Made by a program: the position numbers and the translations under genes | Notes under the pieces: model-generated | Database searches by the model: none | What the model was told of the DNA's origin: nothing | The model's input: the letters and a program-made list of their open reading frames with translations, nothing else | DNA from: an uncultured Clostridia bacterium | GTDB lineage: Bacteria; Bacillota; Clostridia; Oscillospirales; Acutalibacteraceae | Length of the DNA: 26,684 nucleotides | NCBI GenBank assembly: GCA_947629295.1 | Contig: CANRDH010000005.1 | Location: 1-26,684 of the forward strand | Reading direction: 5' to 3' | Shown: in pieces, positions 1 through 8,093 of the stretch | Layout: every line of letters begins with the position of its first letter | How positions within the stretch are numbered: the first letter of the stretch is position 1

Positions 1-77
1 TCATGCCTAATTTAAACTTACTATGGGGCAACACCCGGCGTGAGCCGGGCTCGACACCGGCGGCACGCCGGCGGCGG
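1..77. repeat. GC-rich 77-bp direct repeat, copy 1
   Basis: Bases 1-77 are identical to 376-452, an offset of 375. The first third is AT-rich and the rest is very GC-rich. It contains two hairpins: a 6-bp stem at 34-39/44-49 closed by a GTGA loop, and a 6-bp stem at 57-62/66-71. The window edge cuts this copy, so its left boundary is unknown. It encodes nothing recognisable. It could be a dispersed intergenic repeat of the REP/MITE kind, but only two copies are visible here. Confidence 0.85.
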
Positions 78-201
78 CACACCGGCGGGGTGCCCCCGCT
101 GTCTGGTCGCGTTTTCGCTCACTGCGTTCGCTCTGAATAGTGGAGGTGAGTGAGTTCACGCGGCAGTACTGCGCCTGACGGAAACAATAGAAAAGCATCG
201 A

Positions 202-223
202 GAGCGGCTCCATGGAGCCGCTC
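202..223. repeat. 22-bp perfect palindrome in the GC-rich intergenic region
   Basis: Bases 202-223 read the same on both strands, with GAGCGGCTC arms around a central CATG. As RNA this would fold into a 9-bp stem with a 4-nt loop. No T-run follows on either strand, so it does not look like a simple intrinsic terminator. It lies between the two copies of the 77-bp repeat. The surrounding 78-375 shows no convincing gene on either strand. Confidence 0.7.
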
Positions 224-319
224 CGCTACTACATATGACAGACTTATCTGTTGTTCGTCGAGTAAATATATGGTCGAGCTATAGAGTAATTGTTTTGAAT
301 AGAGCCATTACGAACTGAC

Positions 320-339
320 AGCGGCGGCACGCCGCCGCT
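320..339. repeat. GC-rich hairpin, 8-bp arms
   Basis: The arms AGCGGCGG (320-327) and CCGCCGCT (332-339) are exact reverse complements around a 4-base loop. The sequence resembles the GC-rich part of the 77-bp repeat. The short word GAGCCATTA occurs on its left (from about 302) and again at about 363. This suggests the whole 300-452 interval is built from related repeat pieces. Confidence 0.65.
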
Positions 340-375
340 CTACAATATGTTATGTTAAAGTTGAGCCATTAAAAT

Positions 376-452
376 TCATGCCTAATTTAAACTTACTATG
401 GGGCAACACCCGGCGTGAGCCGGGCTCGACACCGGCGGCACGCCGGCGGCGG
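376..452. repeat. GC-rich 77-bp direct repeat, copy 2, abutting spoVM
   Basis: This is an exact copy of bases 1-77. It ends at base 452, and the spoVM stop codon occupies 453-455, so the element begins directly after that gene on the minus strand. The transcript of the spoVM cluster would run into its hairpins. No U-tract follows them, so termination here is uncertain; RNA stabilisation or a chance insertion point are alternatives. Confidence 0.85.
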
Positions 453-545
453 TTATGCAGACTGCTTTGGGAGTTTTTTGATTCCAAATACCTTTCTCAG
501 AAAAAAGCCCCAGAATTTCGGATTGTCTACTACTACTATCTTCAT
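453..545 (-). CDS. spoVM: stage V sporulation protein SpoVM, 30 aa
   Basis: SpoVM is a tiny amphipathic helical peptide of Firmicutes. It binds the convex forespore membrane and anchors the coat ATPase SpoIVA. This ORF encodes 30 residues beginning MKIVVVDNPKFWGFFLRKVF. Compared with the 26-aa B. subtilis protein, it shares the MK start, a proline at position 9, the following Lys-Phe, and an amphipathic helix with basic residues and a Gly before a Lys-rich end. The start is well supported: GGGAGG lies 9 bases upstream of the ATG. Position also agrees, because in B. subtilis spoVM follows the prpC-prkC-rsgA-thiN genes as it does here. The residue order differs in detail, with Trp12 and no Gly-Gly pair. 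Assignment rests on motif plus synteny. A sporulation-specific promoter was not identified. Confidence 0.85.
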   Translation of the reverse strand: MKIVVVDNPKFWGFFLRKVFGIKKLPKQSA

Positions 546-598
546 AAAAACTACCTCCCGAAATAATTACGATTTTCGCATATAAGTATACGAAAAGC

Positions 599-751
599 TT
601 AACAATACCTGCACTTGCCACGCAGCGAAAATGATATTATTACCAACAAAATCGCAGTTATTGCGGCTATGCAGCAGTCCGGCAGAACAAATCCCGCAAG
701 CAGCCCCAAACTGAAGCCCAGCATTTTACCGTTTGCAAAGCATCTTCTCAT
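599..751 (-). CDS. small predicted membrane protein, 50 aa
   Basis: I do not recognise a named family. From the ATG at 751 the product has about 50 residues. It consists of a short basic N-terminus, a Gly/Leu-rich hydrophobic stretch, the break LPDCC, a second hydrophobic stretch and a basic, Cys-containing tail. This suggests one long or two short membrane helices. An in-frame TTG at 817 would add 22 residues but has no ribosome binding site. The ATG has AAGGTCAGG upstream, a modest site. The gene sits between thiN (stop at 822) and spoVM (start at 545) on the same strand, so it is probably co-transcribed. A link to sporulation is only a guess from position. Confidence 0.6.
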   Translation of the reverse strand: MRRCFANGKMLGFSLGLLAGFVLPDCCIAAITAILLVIISFSLRGKCRYC

Positions 752-821
752 ATCAATCAACCTGACCTTAAGCTTTGTTGTTTGCCTTACAATAATATAA
801 TATACCCGTTTTTTCAAAAGG

Positions 822-1487
822 TTACATCGATTCGAGAATTATTATAGCACAACCTCTGTGGACACTGACCTCTGCAAAATCACTCGCCACTTTGTTGCTT
901 ACACCAAGCGGAAAATCCGCCGTAAGCTCCACGTTTTCCGCATTATATTCAAATCCCCTCAGGGACACCCTGCACCTGCCGCAGCCAAACGGAAATATTC
1001 CGAAACCATGACGCTCCCTATGCTTTATAATAAAATTTGACATTCCTCCGCCCGATTCCACAAGACGGTCAGAACCGTTAATAATCCGTATCTCATTCCT
1101 GCCGTCATCAATGTATGCAGGTATTCCCCTGTCTGCAAGATATTTTAAAGCACAGAAATTTGCATAGGTATGGTCGAGCCTTCCCCCAGTTGCACCAAGC
1201 ATGATAAATCCATCGCACCCCCGCCTTATTCCCTCTTTGATTGCATATAACATATCTGTATCGTCTTTTCTCACAGGCAGAGATATTATCTCGCTTTTAC
1301 AATTTTCAGGTCTTTCCGAGGAATCAAAATCCCCCACTATCAAATCGGGAGAAATACCGAGCTTTTCGGCAAATATATAGCCGCCGTCTGCGCAGATGAT
1401 ATAATCACCCTTGCGCATCAGGCGGCTTATGGTATTTATATCCGTATCCGGAGAGGCTCCAATCAGAATACATCTTTTCATCGACAT
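822..1487 (-). CDS. thiN: thiamine diphosphokinase
   Basis: Thiamine pyrophosphokinase transfers a diphosphate from ATP to thiamine, giving the cofactor thiamine diphosphate in the cytoplasm. The 221-aa protein has the family hallmarks: ADGGY near residue 34, PDLIVGDFDS near residues 47-56, KDDTDM near 74 and GATGGRLDHTYAN near 98-110. The Asp-rich motifs coordinate Mg-ATP. A second in-frame ATG lies two codons in, so the start is 1487 or 1481. It begins 6 bases after the rsgA stop and is clearly translated in the same operon. In B. subtilis rpe lies between rsgA and thiN; here it does not. Length is normal for the family. Confidence 0.93.
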   Translation of the reverse strand: MSMKRCILIGASPDTDINTISRLMRKGDYIICADGGYIFAEKLGISPDLIVGDFDSSERPENCKSEIISLPVRKDDTDMLYAIKEGIRRGCDGFIMLGATGGRLDHTYANFCALKYLADRGIPAYIDDGRNEIRIINGSDRLVESGGGMSNFIIKHRERHGFGIFPFGCGRCRVSLRGFEYNAENVELTADFPLGVSNKVASDFAEVSVHRGCAIIILESM

Positions 1488-1493
1488 TTCATA

Positions 1494-2381
1494 TCACCGC
1501 TTATTCATCCAATCAGGAATATTCTTAACCTCATCATACATCTGTTTATAACTGTTATGTCGTGAAACAGGTATTTTCCCCTCTTTTACTGCCTCAATAA
1601 CGGCACAGCCCTTTTCACAGATATGGGCACAGCCTGTAAACCGACAATTCTCAATATAATCCGCAAATTCAGGGAAACATCCTGCTATATCGTCCTTCCG
1701 TATAAGCTCATAACGCTCTATATCCACCGTGGAAAAACCGGGAGTATCTGCGACATACCCTCCCCCTACATTATATAATTCACTGTGGCGCGTCGTATGA
1801 CGTCCTCTGCCAAGCTTATGGCTTATCTCCGCCGTGGAAATACGAAGCTCGGGAAAAAGAGAATTAAGCAATGATGATTTACCTACACCTGTGTTGCCTG
1901 TAAAAGCAGATATCTTACCCTCCAGCAGGGATATAATCATTTTCTTGTCATGCTCACTCTTTGTGCTGTATTCAAAGCAGGTCAGTCCCACAGACCTGTA
2001 TATTTCCAAAAGCCCGGAGGTATCCGCAAGATCAGCCTTTGTAAAAACGATTATCGGCTCTATTCCCTTGCTTACGGCCACCGCACTGATTTTATCAATA
2101 ATCAGCGTACTCGGCGACGGCTCACACACAGAAGATACGATAAACAGCCTGTCAAGATTGGCAAGAGGAGGACGAACAAGGTAATTCTTTCTCGGAAGTA
2201 TTTCCTCGACCTGTGCCTTATCGGCGTCGGTTACCGTTATTTCCACCGTATCGCCCACAGACGGACTTATACCCCTTTTTCTGAATATTCCCCGTGCCTT
2301 GCACTCATATACACAGTCAGCGGCTTCAACATAGTAGAAACCGCTGACTGCCTTAACTATCAGTCCTGTTAATTTTTCCAT
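1494..2381 (-). CDS. rsgA: ribosome small subunit-dependent GTPase A
   Basis: RsgA is a circularly permuted GTPase that checks late maturation of the 30S subunit and is released on GTP hydrolysis. The 295-aa protein starts with an OB-fold (about 1-70). It then has the permuted G motifs: TKAD (114-117) before the P-loop GNTGVGKSS (162-170), HTTRH (195-199) and DTPG (212-215). A C-terminal zinc finger follows, with Cys246, Cys251, His253 and Cys259. It lies 53 bases downstream of prkC and 6 bases upstream of thiN. Linkage to the prpC/prkC pair is conserved in Bacillus, where the kinase can phosphorylate RsgA; whether that holds here is untested. No key residue is missing. Confidence 0.95.
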   Translation of the reverse strand: MEKLTGLIVKAVSGFYYVEAADCVYECKARGIFRKRGISPSVGDTVEITVTDADKAQVEEILPRKNYLVRPPLANLDRLFIVSSVCEPSPSTLIIDKISAVAVSKGIEPIIVFTKADLADTSGLLEIYRSVGLTCFEYSTKSEHDKKMIISLLEGKISAFTGNTGVGKSSLLNSLFPELRISTAEISHKLGRGRHTTRHSELYNVGGGYVADTPGFSTVDIERYELIRKDDIAGCFPEFADYIENCRFTGCAHICEKGCAVIEAVKEGKIPVSRHNSYKQMYDEVKNIPDWMNKR

Positions 2382-2434
2382 AGCTCACCAGCTCAGTAAG
2401 TAAACGTATTGTTGTGTCCGACTATACCGGACAT

Positions 2435-4903
2435 TCACTGCAAATGCGATGTACTGTTTGGATTATTAAGCTTCGGCACCGCATCTATCTCATTCTTTGC
2501 CTGCTGAATGTACTCGTATATTTCTTCGATAGTTTCGGCAGTTTCAATCTTTGAATTATAATCTGCAATGATTCCATCAACCGTTGTCCAATCAGACTCT
2601 GTATAATAATACGACCTCGCATATGAGTCTATCTCAGCATATGCATTCTCCCTTGTTTGAGTAAGCTCATCATCACCTGTTGACGGTTCAGAAGAGACGC
2701 CGGGCTCAAAGCTGTCAATTTCAGCCTGCGCCTCTGCAAGAAGCTCTGCAACCTCATCACTGCTTCCCGCATCGTTTATTCTTCCTGTATATTCATCAAT
2801 TATACGTTGGATTTCGTCGGCACTTTCCGTATCATAGTCATTAATGTCAACATAGTTGTTAAGCCTGTTGACAGCTTCTTCCTTATCGCTTTCAAGCGTA
2901 TCGGGTTCACTGCTTTCCGGCGCTTCTTCCTTTATCTTGTATCCGGTGTTGATATATGTCCTGTTTACATTTCCTGTACTGAAGTCGAATATATATTCGG
3001 CATATCTTACACCGTCAACCATAACCGTAACAGTCTTTTCCTTATTATTAGTATCGTCGGGATTAAGCTCAATTTCAAAGGTAAATCCGTTTGCGGGACT
3101 TCCCGTTTTTTCTTCCAGCCTTCTGCCGTCAACATTGACTGTAACCGTTATATCGGCATATTCATCCTTCGGAAGATCATTGCTTATATTATATCTGATT
3201 TTCCTGAGGGTTCTGCTTCCATCGCTCACCTGTATTGTAATAAGTGAACCCTTCGAGAGCTTATTGCCTGCAAGGGGATCTGTTCCCACGACCATACCTT
3301 CCTCAAGTTCGCTTGCAACACTTGCCTTCTGAGTAGTAAAGCCTTTCTTTTCAAGTTCTGCTTTCGCTTCTTCGTAATTAAGTCCATAAACACTCGGAAG
3401 CTCAACCTTTTCAACAGCAGGTCCGTCGCTCACTATCAAGGTTACTGTTGTACCAATCTCCAGCTCCATACCCTCCTGCGGCGAGCAGTCGATAACATAA
3501 CCCTTGGCAACGTCTGCGCTGTTTACTCTTGCAACGTAATAATTAAAATATCTGTCCTCAAGCTTTTTGATAGCTTCCTGCTCGGTATAATTCTTTACCT
3601 TGGGTATCTGCATGGTGGTGCTTTCGCTGTTTATGACAAGCTTTATGGTGGCATTTTCCTTGACCTGCTTGGAGCCTGCCTCGGGATCCTGCGAAAGTAC
3701 CATATTCATAGGCTTATCAGCCTGATATTCCGCTGTTATCTCATATTTGAATTTATATTTTTTGTCAGCCTGTATCTCATCATACATCAGTCCGACAAAC
3801 TGCGGAACATCAACGTCCTTTGCTTCATTAGCCTTCATACTGTTGCTTACCAGCATATAAATTATTATACCGATAGCAGCAACCACAAGCACTGACACAA
3901 TGGCTGTTATCCATTTTATCGCGGTTTTTGACGCGCTTCCCGCAAGCTCCTCGTCATATCCGTCATAATCGTCATCATATGCAGGCTCGGGCGACGCTGA
4001 AGAAACATTATTTATTGAATCGACATATTTGGTCGGAGTTTCATCTACAAAATAGCTGTATCTGAATTTTATTGACGGATTATGCCTGAAAATTTCAATA
4101 GCCTCAAGCATTTCCTTTGCGGAGGCATACCTCTGCCCCGGGTCCTTACGCATTGCCTTAAGAGTAATCTCCTCAATACCCTCCGGAATATTCTCGTTGA
4201 TTTTACGAAGAGGTTCGGGGTCATTCTGCATCTGCATAATCGCTACCGAAACGGCGCTGTCTGCCTCAAACGGGAGCTTTCCGGTCAGCATTTCATAAAG
4301 CATAACGCCGACGGAATATATATCCGCCTTGCCGTCAATATTATCGCCTCTTGCCTGTTCGGGGGCAATATAATGCACTGAGCCTATTGCCTTGTCGGTC
4401 ATTGTACGGGTCTCGTTATCGGAAAAATGTGCAATTCCGAAATCCGTTACCTTTATCGTACCGTCCTGGAGAAGCATAATATTCTGAGGCTTCATATCCC
4501 TGTGAACTATACCCTTTTCATGGGCATGCTGCATAGCCTGAAGTATCTGTACGGTAAAATGTACGGCTTCCTTCCACGGAATAACGTGCTGATGCTCAAT
4601 ATACTCCTTTAGCGTAATACCGTCAATATACTCCATCACAATATACTGGATTTTATCTCCGAAGCTTACATCATTTACCTTGACAATATTCGGGTGAGAA
4701 AGCACGGCAATAGCCTTACTTTCGTTTTTGAATCTTCTTATAAATTCACTGTTATTGGAAAATTCGTCCTTAAGTATCTTTATAGCAACGGTCGTATCAT
4801 CAACGGTATCATATGCCTTATACACCATAGCCATACCGCCCACGCCGATAAGCTCCTGTATTTCATATCGGCTGTCAAGCCTTTTTCCTGTATATTTATC
4901 CAT
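2435..4903 (-). CDS. prkC: PASTA-domain Ser/Thr protein kinase with an extra C-terminal region
   Basis: This is a membrane Ser/Thr kinase of the PrkC/PknB type, which senses muropeptides or lipid II through external PASTA domains. The 822-aa protein has a kinase domain (about 12-275) with the Gly loop at 20-25, Lys42, HRD 134-136, DFG 154-156 and APE 180-182. An acidic juxtamembrane linker follows, then one membrane helix (about 331-353) and three PASTA repeats (about 363-428, 430-495, 499-562). B. subtilis PrkC is 648 aa; this protein continues for about 260 residues. These form a probable beta-rich part (565-655) and two related 62-residue helical segments (672-733 and 748-809). The start has GGAGGG upstream. 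It follows prpC by 21 bases, the usual phosphatase-kinase pair. Confidence 0.95.
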   Translation of the reverse strand: MDKYTGKRLDSRYEIQELIGVGGMAMVYKAYDTVDDTTVAIKILKDEFSNNSEFIRRFKNESKAIAVLSHPNIVKVNDVSFGDKIQYIVMEYIDGITLKEYIEHQHVIPWKEAVHFTVQILQAMQHAHEKGIVHRDMKPQNIMLLQDGTIKVTDFGIAHFSDNETRTMTDKAIGSVHYIAPEQARGDNIDGKADIYSVGVMLYEMLTGKLPFEADSAVSVAIMQMQNDPEPLRKINENIPEGIEEITLKAMRKDPGQRYASAKEMLEAIEIFRHNPSIKFRYSYFVDETPTKYVDSINNVSSASPEPAYDDDYDGYDEELAGSASKTAIKWITAIVSVLVVAAIGIIIYMLVSNSMKANEAKDVDVPQFVGLMYDEIQADKKYKFKYEITAEYQADKPMNMVLSQDPEAGSKQVKENATIKLVINSESTTMQIPKVKNYTEQEAIKKLEDRYFNYYVARVNSADVAKGYVIDCSPQEGMELEIGTTVTLIVSDGPAVEKVELPSVYGLNYEEAKAELEKKGFTTQKASVASELEEGMVVGTDPLAGNKLSKGSLITIQVSDGSRTLRKIRYNISNDLPKDEYADITVTVNVDGRRLEEKTGSPANGFTFEIELNPDDTNNKEKTVTVMVDGVRYAEYIFDFSTGNVNRTYINTGYKIKEEAPESSEPDTLESDKEEAVNRLNNYVDINDYDTESADEIQRIIDEYTGRINDAGSSDEVAELLAEAQAEIDSFEPGVSSEPSTGDDELTQTRENAYAEIDSYARSYYYTESDWTTVDGIIADYNSKIETAETIEEIYEYIQQAKNEIDAVPKLNNPNSTSHLQ

Positions 4904-4924
4904 CTGAGAAATCCCTCCAAGTTT

Positions 4925-5653
4925 TTAATCCGCAACCACGGCAACAGTAATATTATCGCTGCCTCCAAGCTCTTTAGCGGTTTCTATCAATTTGTCCGTC
5001 AATTCCTCGCATTTATATTCCCTTATAAATTCAAGCAGCTTATCGTCAGTTATATAATTCGACAGACCGTCCGTACATACAATAAGTTTTGCTCCGTCCT
5101 CAAATTCAACGGTATTATAATCTGTACGAAGCTCAGGCTCTGTTCCGAGCGCTCTGGTTATTATATTACGCTGAGGATGCTGCCTTGCCTGCTCAGGCGT
5201 TATCTGCCCAATATTAACAAGCTGCTGTACCACGGAATGATCTGTTGTTATCTGCCGAACCCCTTCATCACTGCATATATATGCCCTGCTGTCGCCGGCA
5301 TGTATAATATGCGCCTTTTTCTTTTTTACAACTGCACAAACCACGGTAGTACCCATTCCGTCAAGACCCGAAACATGAACAGCCATATCATAAACAGCCT
5401 TATTGGCATATTCCGCCGCAAGCAGAAGCAAATTGCGGATATCCTCAGGGGACATATCATCATTATAGCCGCTTGTCAGCGTTTCGGATATATTTTCCGC
5501 AGCAACACGGCTTGCTATGCTTCCGCCGTGTGCTCCGCCCATACCGTCACATACAACTACCCATACGGCTCCGTCGGGAAAAGTACCCGTCATACAGTAA
5601 TCCTGGTTTGAGCTTCTTTTCAAACCTACATCACTTTTTGAATATATCTCCAT
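4925..5653 (-). CDS. prpC: PP2C-family protein phosphatase (Stp/PrpC)
   Basis: This is a metal-dependent Ser/Thr phosphatase that reverses the action of the neighbouring PASTA kinase. The 242-aa product begins MEIYSKSDVGLKRSSNQDYC, where the Asn-Gln-Asp motif supplies a metal ligand. VCDGMGG follows near residue 39, then AGDSRAY near 126, TTDHS near 141 and a C-terminal GGSDNITV. These are the conserved PP2C motifs. I chose the ATG at 5653 because AAGGGGG lies just upstream. A TTG at 5695 would add 14 residues unlike the family and has no ribosome binding site. It sits between rlmN (59 bases before) and prkC (21 bases after), as in B. subtilis. Confidence 0.94.
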   Translation of the reverse strand: MEIYSKSDVGLKRSSNQDYCMTGTFPDGAVWVVVCDGMGGAHGGSIASRVAAENISETLTSGYNDDMSPEDIRNLLLLAAEYANKAVYDMAVHVSGLDGMGTTVVCAVVKKKKAHIIHAGDSRAYICSDEGVRQITTDHSVVQQLVNIGQITPEQARQHPQRNIITRALGTEPELRTDYNTVEFEDGAKLIVCTDGLSNYITDDKLLEFIREYKCEELTDKLIETAKELGGSDNITVAVVAD

Positions 5654-5712
5654 ATATGTTTCCCCCTTTACCCGTTGCCGATAGCTGCCCGGCAAATCAG
5701 ATTCGGTATATC

Positions 5713-6744
5713 TCAGGCTTGCTCTGACATTTTTCCTCTCAGCTGACCGCAGGAGGCATTTATATCACTGCCAAGCGTTCTCCTTACCGTTGCGGTAATT
5801 CCTGATTTAGCCAAAATCCTTATGAAGGACTCCATTCTGTCCTTTTTACTTTTCCTGTATCCTGTTCCTTTTACCGCATTTACAGGTATAAGATTGACAT
5901 GGGCAATTATTCCCCTTAATCTTTCCCCAAGCTCTGCGGCAGAGCTGTCACTGTCATTTACGCCGTCTATCATAGCATATTCAAAGGAAATTCTTCTTCC
6001 TGTCTGTTTGCAGTAATACCTGCAAGCTTCGATCAGGCTTTTTATATCATACCGCCTGTTTATCGGCATAGTCCTGCTTCTTATTTCATCATTCGGCGCA
6101 TGAAGAGATACCGAAAGCGTAAGCTGGAGCTTCATATCGGCAAGCTCATATATTTTCGGCACAATCCCGCAGGTTGAGAGGGATATGTGTCTCATACCTA
6201 TATTCATGCCGTTTTCGTCGGAAACAAGCTTTAAAAAACGAATGACATTATTAAAATTATCAAGCGGCTCGCCCATCCCCATAAGAACCACATTGGATAT
6301 CCGTATATTATTATCCGTTTGCTCTGTCTGAAGCTGCGCTATCATTTCAGAGGCTGTAAGATTACGTGAAAATCCACTCTTGCCTGTTGCACAGAATGTA
6401 CAACCCATTTTACAGCCGACCTGAGTTGAAATACAGCTTGTATATCCGTGGCGGTATTTCATCAGAACGGACTCAACATATTCCCCGTCTGCAAATGAAA
6501 ATAAATATTTCCTTGTATCATCATAAGACGAAATTAATTTTTTTTCAATAGCCGCCTTAGATATATAGCAGTTTTCACTAAGTTTTTGTCGTAATTTTTG
6601 AGAAATATTGGTCATTTCATCGAAGGAATTAAGTCCTTTATGCAGCCATTTGAAAATCTGCAGCGCTCTGTATTTAGGTTCTCCAAGCTCCCCGAGCATT
6701 TCCTCAAGCTCATAAATATACATAGATTTTATATCTGTCCGCAT
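5713..6744 (-). CDS. rlmN: dual-specificity 23S rRNA/tRNA adenine-C2 methyltransferase RlmN
   Basis: RlmN is a radical SAM enzyme that methylates C2 of A2503 in 23S rRNA and A37 in some tRNAs. With the ATG at 6744 it has 343 residues. The iron-sulfur cluster motif CxxxCxxC is at Cys111, Cys115 and Cys118, in the local sequence GCKMGCTFCATG. The two catalytic cysteines appear to be Cys104 and Cys332. GMGEPLDN is the conserved GGEP-type motif. A GTG at 6753 is also in frame and overlaps the rsmB stop as GTGA. AGAGG lies only 2 bases from that GTG but about 10 from the ATG, so I prefer the ATG. It follows rsmB directly, as in Bacillus. Confidence 0.94.
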   Translation of the reverse strand: MRTDIKSMYIYELEEMLGELGEPKYRALQIFKWLHKGLNSFDEMTNISQKLRQKLSENCYISKAAIEKKLISSYDDTRKYLFSFADGEYVESVLMKYRHGYTSCISTQVGCKMGCTFCATGKSGFSRNLTASEMIAQLQTEQTDNNIRISNVVLMGMGEPLDNFNNVIRFLKLVSDENGMNIGMRHISLSTCGIVPKIYELADMKLQLTLSVSLHAPNDEIRSRTMPINRRYDIKSLIEACRYYCKQTGRRISFEYAMIDGVNDSDSSAAELGERLRGIIAHVNLIPVNAVKGTGYRKSKKDRMESFIRILAKSGITATVRRTLGSDINASCGQLRGKMSEQA

Positions 6745-6749
6745 ACGGC

Positions 6750-8081
6750 TCACTTCCTCTTTACGGCACTTATGAAAAAGCCGTCGGTTCCGTTTATATG
6801 CGGAAACAATGTCAGCTCATTTTCCGGCTCATCAATTCCTCTTTTTATTCCCATTGGCAGCTTTAGCCGATATGGCTCAAATTCCGGATGTTCGCTTAGA
6901 AATCTTCGTATATTCATACCGTTTTCCGATGGATTTAGCGTACAGGTAGAATATATAACGATTCCTCCGCTTTTTGCAAAAGCCGCACAATTACATAGTA
7001 TAAGATACTGCAAATCGGGCAAAGTGTCAAGCCCCAAATTTTCTTTATATCTGAGTTCAGGCTTTCTCCTTATTACCCCAAGACCCGAACAGGGCACATC
7101 GCAAAGAACCCTGTCCGCCTGCGGAAACGCCTTATATTCTGAGGAATCCGCCGCAACCGTTTCTATAATGTCAACCCCGAGCCTCTCCGCTCCCTGCCTT
7201 ACGAGAGTAAGTCTGCTTTTGTACATATCGCAGGAAATTATCTTCCCGCTGTTTTTCATATACTGTGCTATTGTGAAAGCCTTGCCCCCCGGTGCTGAAC
7301 AGGAATCTATAACAGTATTGCCCGGTTTTGCCTCCAATAATCGACAGCATAGCTGTGAAGCTGTATCCTGTACATGAAAAAGACCTTCGGAATATTGCAT
7401 GATATTTTCAACGGAGCCTGTTTCATGCAAAAATATACAACCGTCAAGCAATTCTGAGCTTTCAGCTCCGATATTTTCTTCATGTAATGATAAAACCAAA
7501 CTGTCCGTATCCGTTTTAAGAGTATTTACCCTTGCTGCAATCGGAGGTCTGCCCTCAAGAGAGGTAAGTATGCCCTGAACAATATCATCGCCGTAGCTTT
7601 CCCTCCAAAGCCTTATTATCTTCTCCGGACATGAATATTTTATCGAAAGATATTTATTTTTACCCTTGCGCTTATTCGGGAATGTCAGGCTGTCGGCTTT
7701 TGAAGCACGTCTCAAGACCCCGTTTGCATACCCGGAGGCACTGTAAAGGTTATTGTCCTTACACAGCTTAACGCTTTCATTTACAGCCGCAGCGGCGGGT
7801 ACGCTGTTCATAAAAAACAACTGATACAGCCCCATACGCAGTATGACAAGCATTTCCGTGTCAAGCTTATTTATCGGTTTGTCGGAAAACTGAGATAAAT
7901 TATAATCAAGCAGCAGCTTTTTTTCAATCACACCGTAAAAGAGCACGGAAGCAAAAGCCTTGTCACGCATATCCGCATTTTCCTCGGAAAAAATCAGGTT
8001 CAAGGTTATATTGGAATATGCCTGTTCTCTCTCCACACGCATAAGTGCCTCATATGCAAGCTGCCTTGACGATTTTGACAT
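6750..8081 (-). CDS. rsmB: 16S rRNA (cytosine-967-C5) methyltransferase RsmB
   Basis: RsmB makes m5C967 in 16S rRNA using S-adenosylmethionine. The 443-aa protein has an N-terminal NusB-like helical domain (about 1-130) and a C-terminal Rossmann methyltransferase domain. The SAM-binding motif DSCSAPGGK lies near residue 255. The two catalytic cysteines are in DVPCSGLG (near 320) and YSTCTLNPSENG (near 375), as expected for m5C enzymes. The gene follows fmt by 12 bases, and its stop overlaps the possible GTG start of rlmN. The fmt-rsmB-rlmN order is widely conserved in Firmicutes. Length is typical. Confidence 0.94.
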   Translation of the reverse strand: MSKSSRQLAYEALMRVEREQAYSNITLNLIFSEENADMRDKAFASVLFYGVIEKKLLLDYNLSQFSDKPINKLDTEMLVILRMGLYQLFFMNSVPAAAAVNESVKLCKDNNLYSASGYANGVLRRASKADSLTFPNKRKGKNKYLSIKYSCPEKIIRLWRESYGDDIVQGILTSLEGRPPIAARVNTLKTDTDSLVLSLHEENIGAESSELLDGCIFLHETGSVENIMQYSEGLFHVQDTASQLCCRLLEAKPGNTVIDSCSAPGGKAFTIAQYMKNSGKIISCDMYKSRLTLVRQGAERLGVDIIETVAADSSEYKAFPQADRVLCDVPCSGLGVIRRKPELRYKENLGLDTLPDLQYLILCNCAAFAKSGGIVIYSTCTLNPSENGMNIRRFLSEHPEFEPYRLKLPMGIKRGIDEPENELTLFPHINGTDGFFISAVKRK

Positions 8082-8093
8082 TATCCTTTCTCC

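Noticed and set aside
7..213. 68-aa minus-strand open frame in the repeat region
   Set aside because: It consists largely of repeat and palindrome sequence, has no ribosome binding site and resembles no protein.
1..452. Possible CRISPR array
   Set aside because: Only two long copies 375 bases apart, no regular short repeats and spacers, and no cas genes nearby.
382..621. 79-aa minus-strand open frame across the GC-rich repeat
   Set aside because: It overlaps spoVM in another frame and its C-terminal half is repeat sequence; the same peptide appears in copy 1 of the repeat.
4694..5611. Long plus-strand open frame of 305 codons opposite prkC and prpC
   Set aside because: It is antisense to two clearly recognised genes and has no family resemblance; it is a by-product of codon bias.
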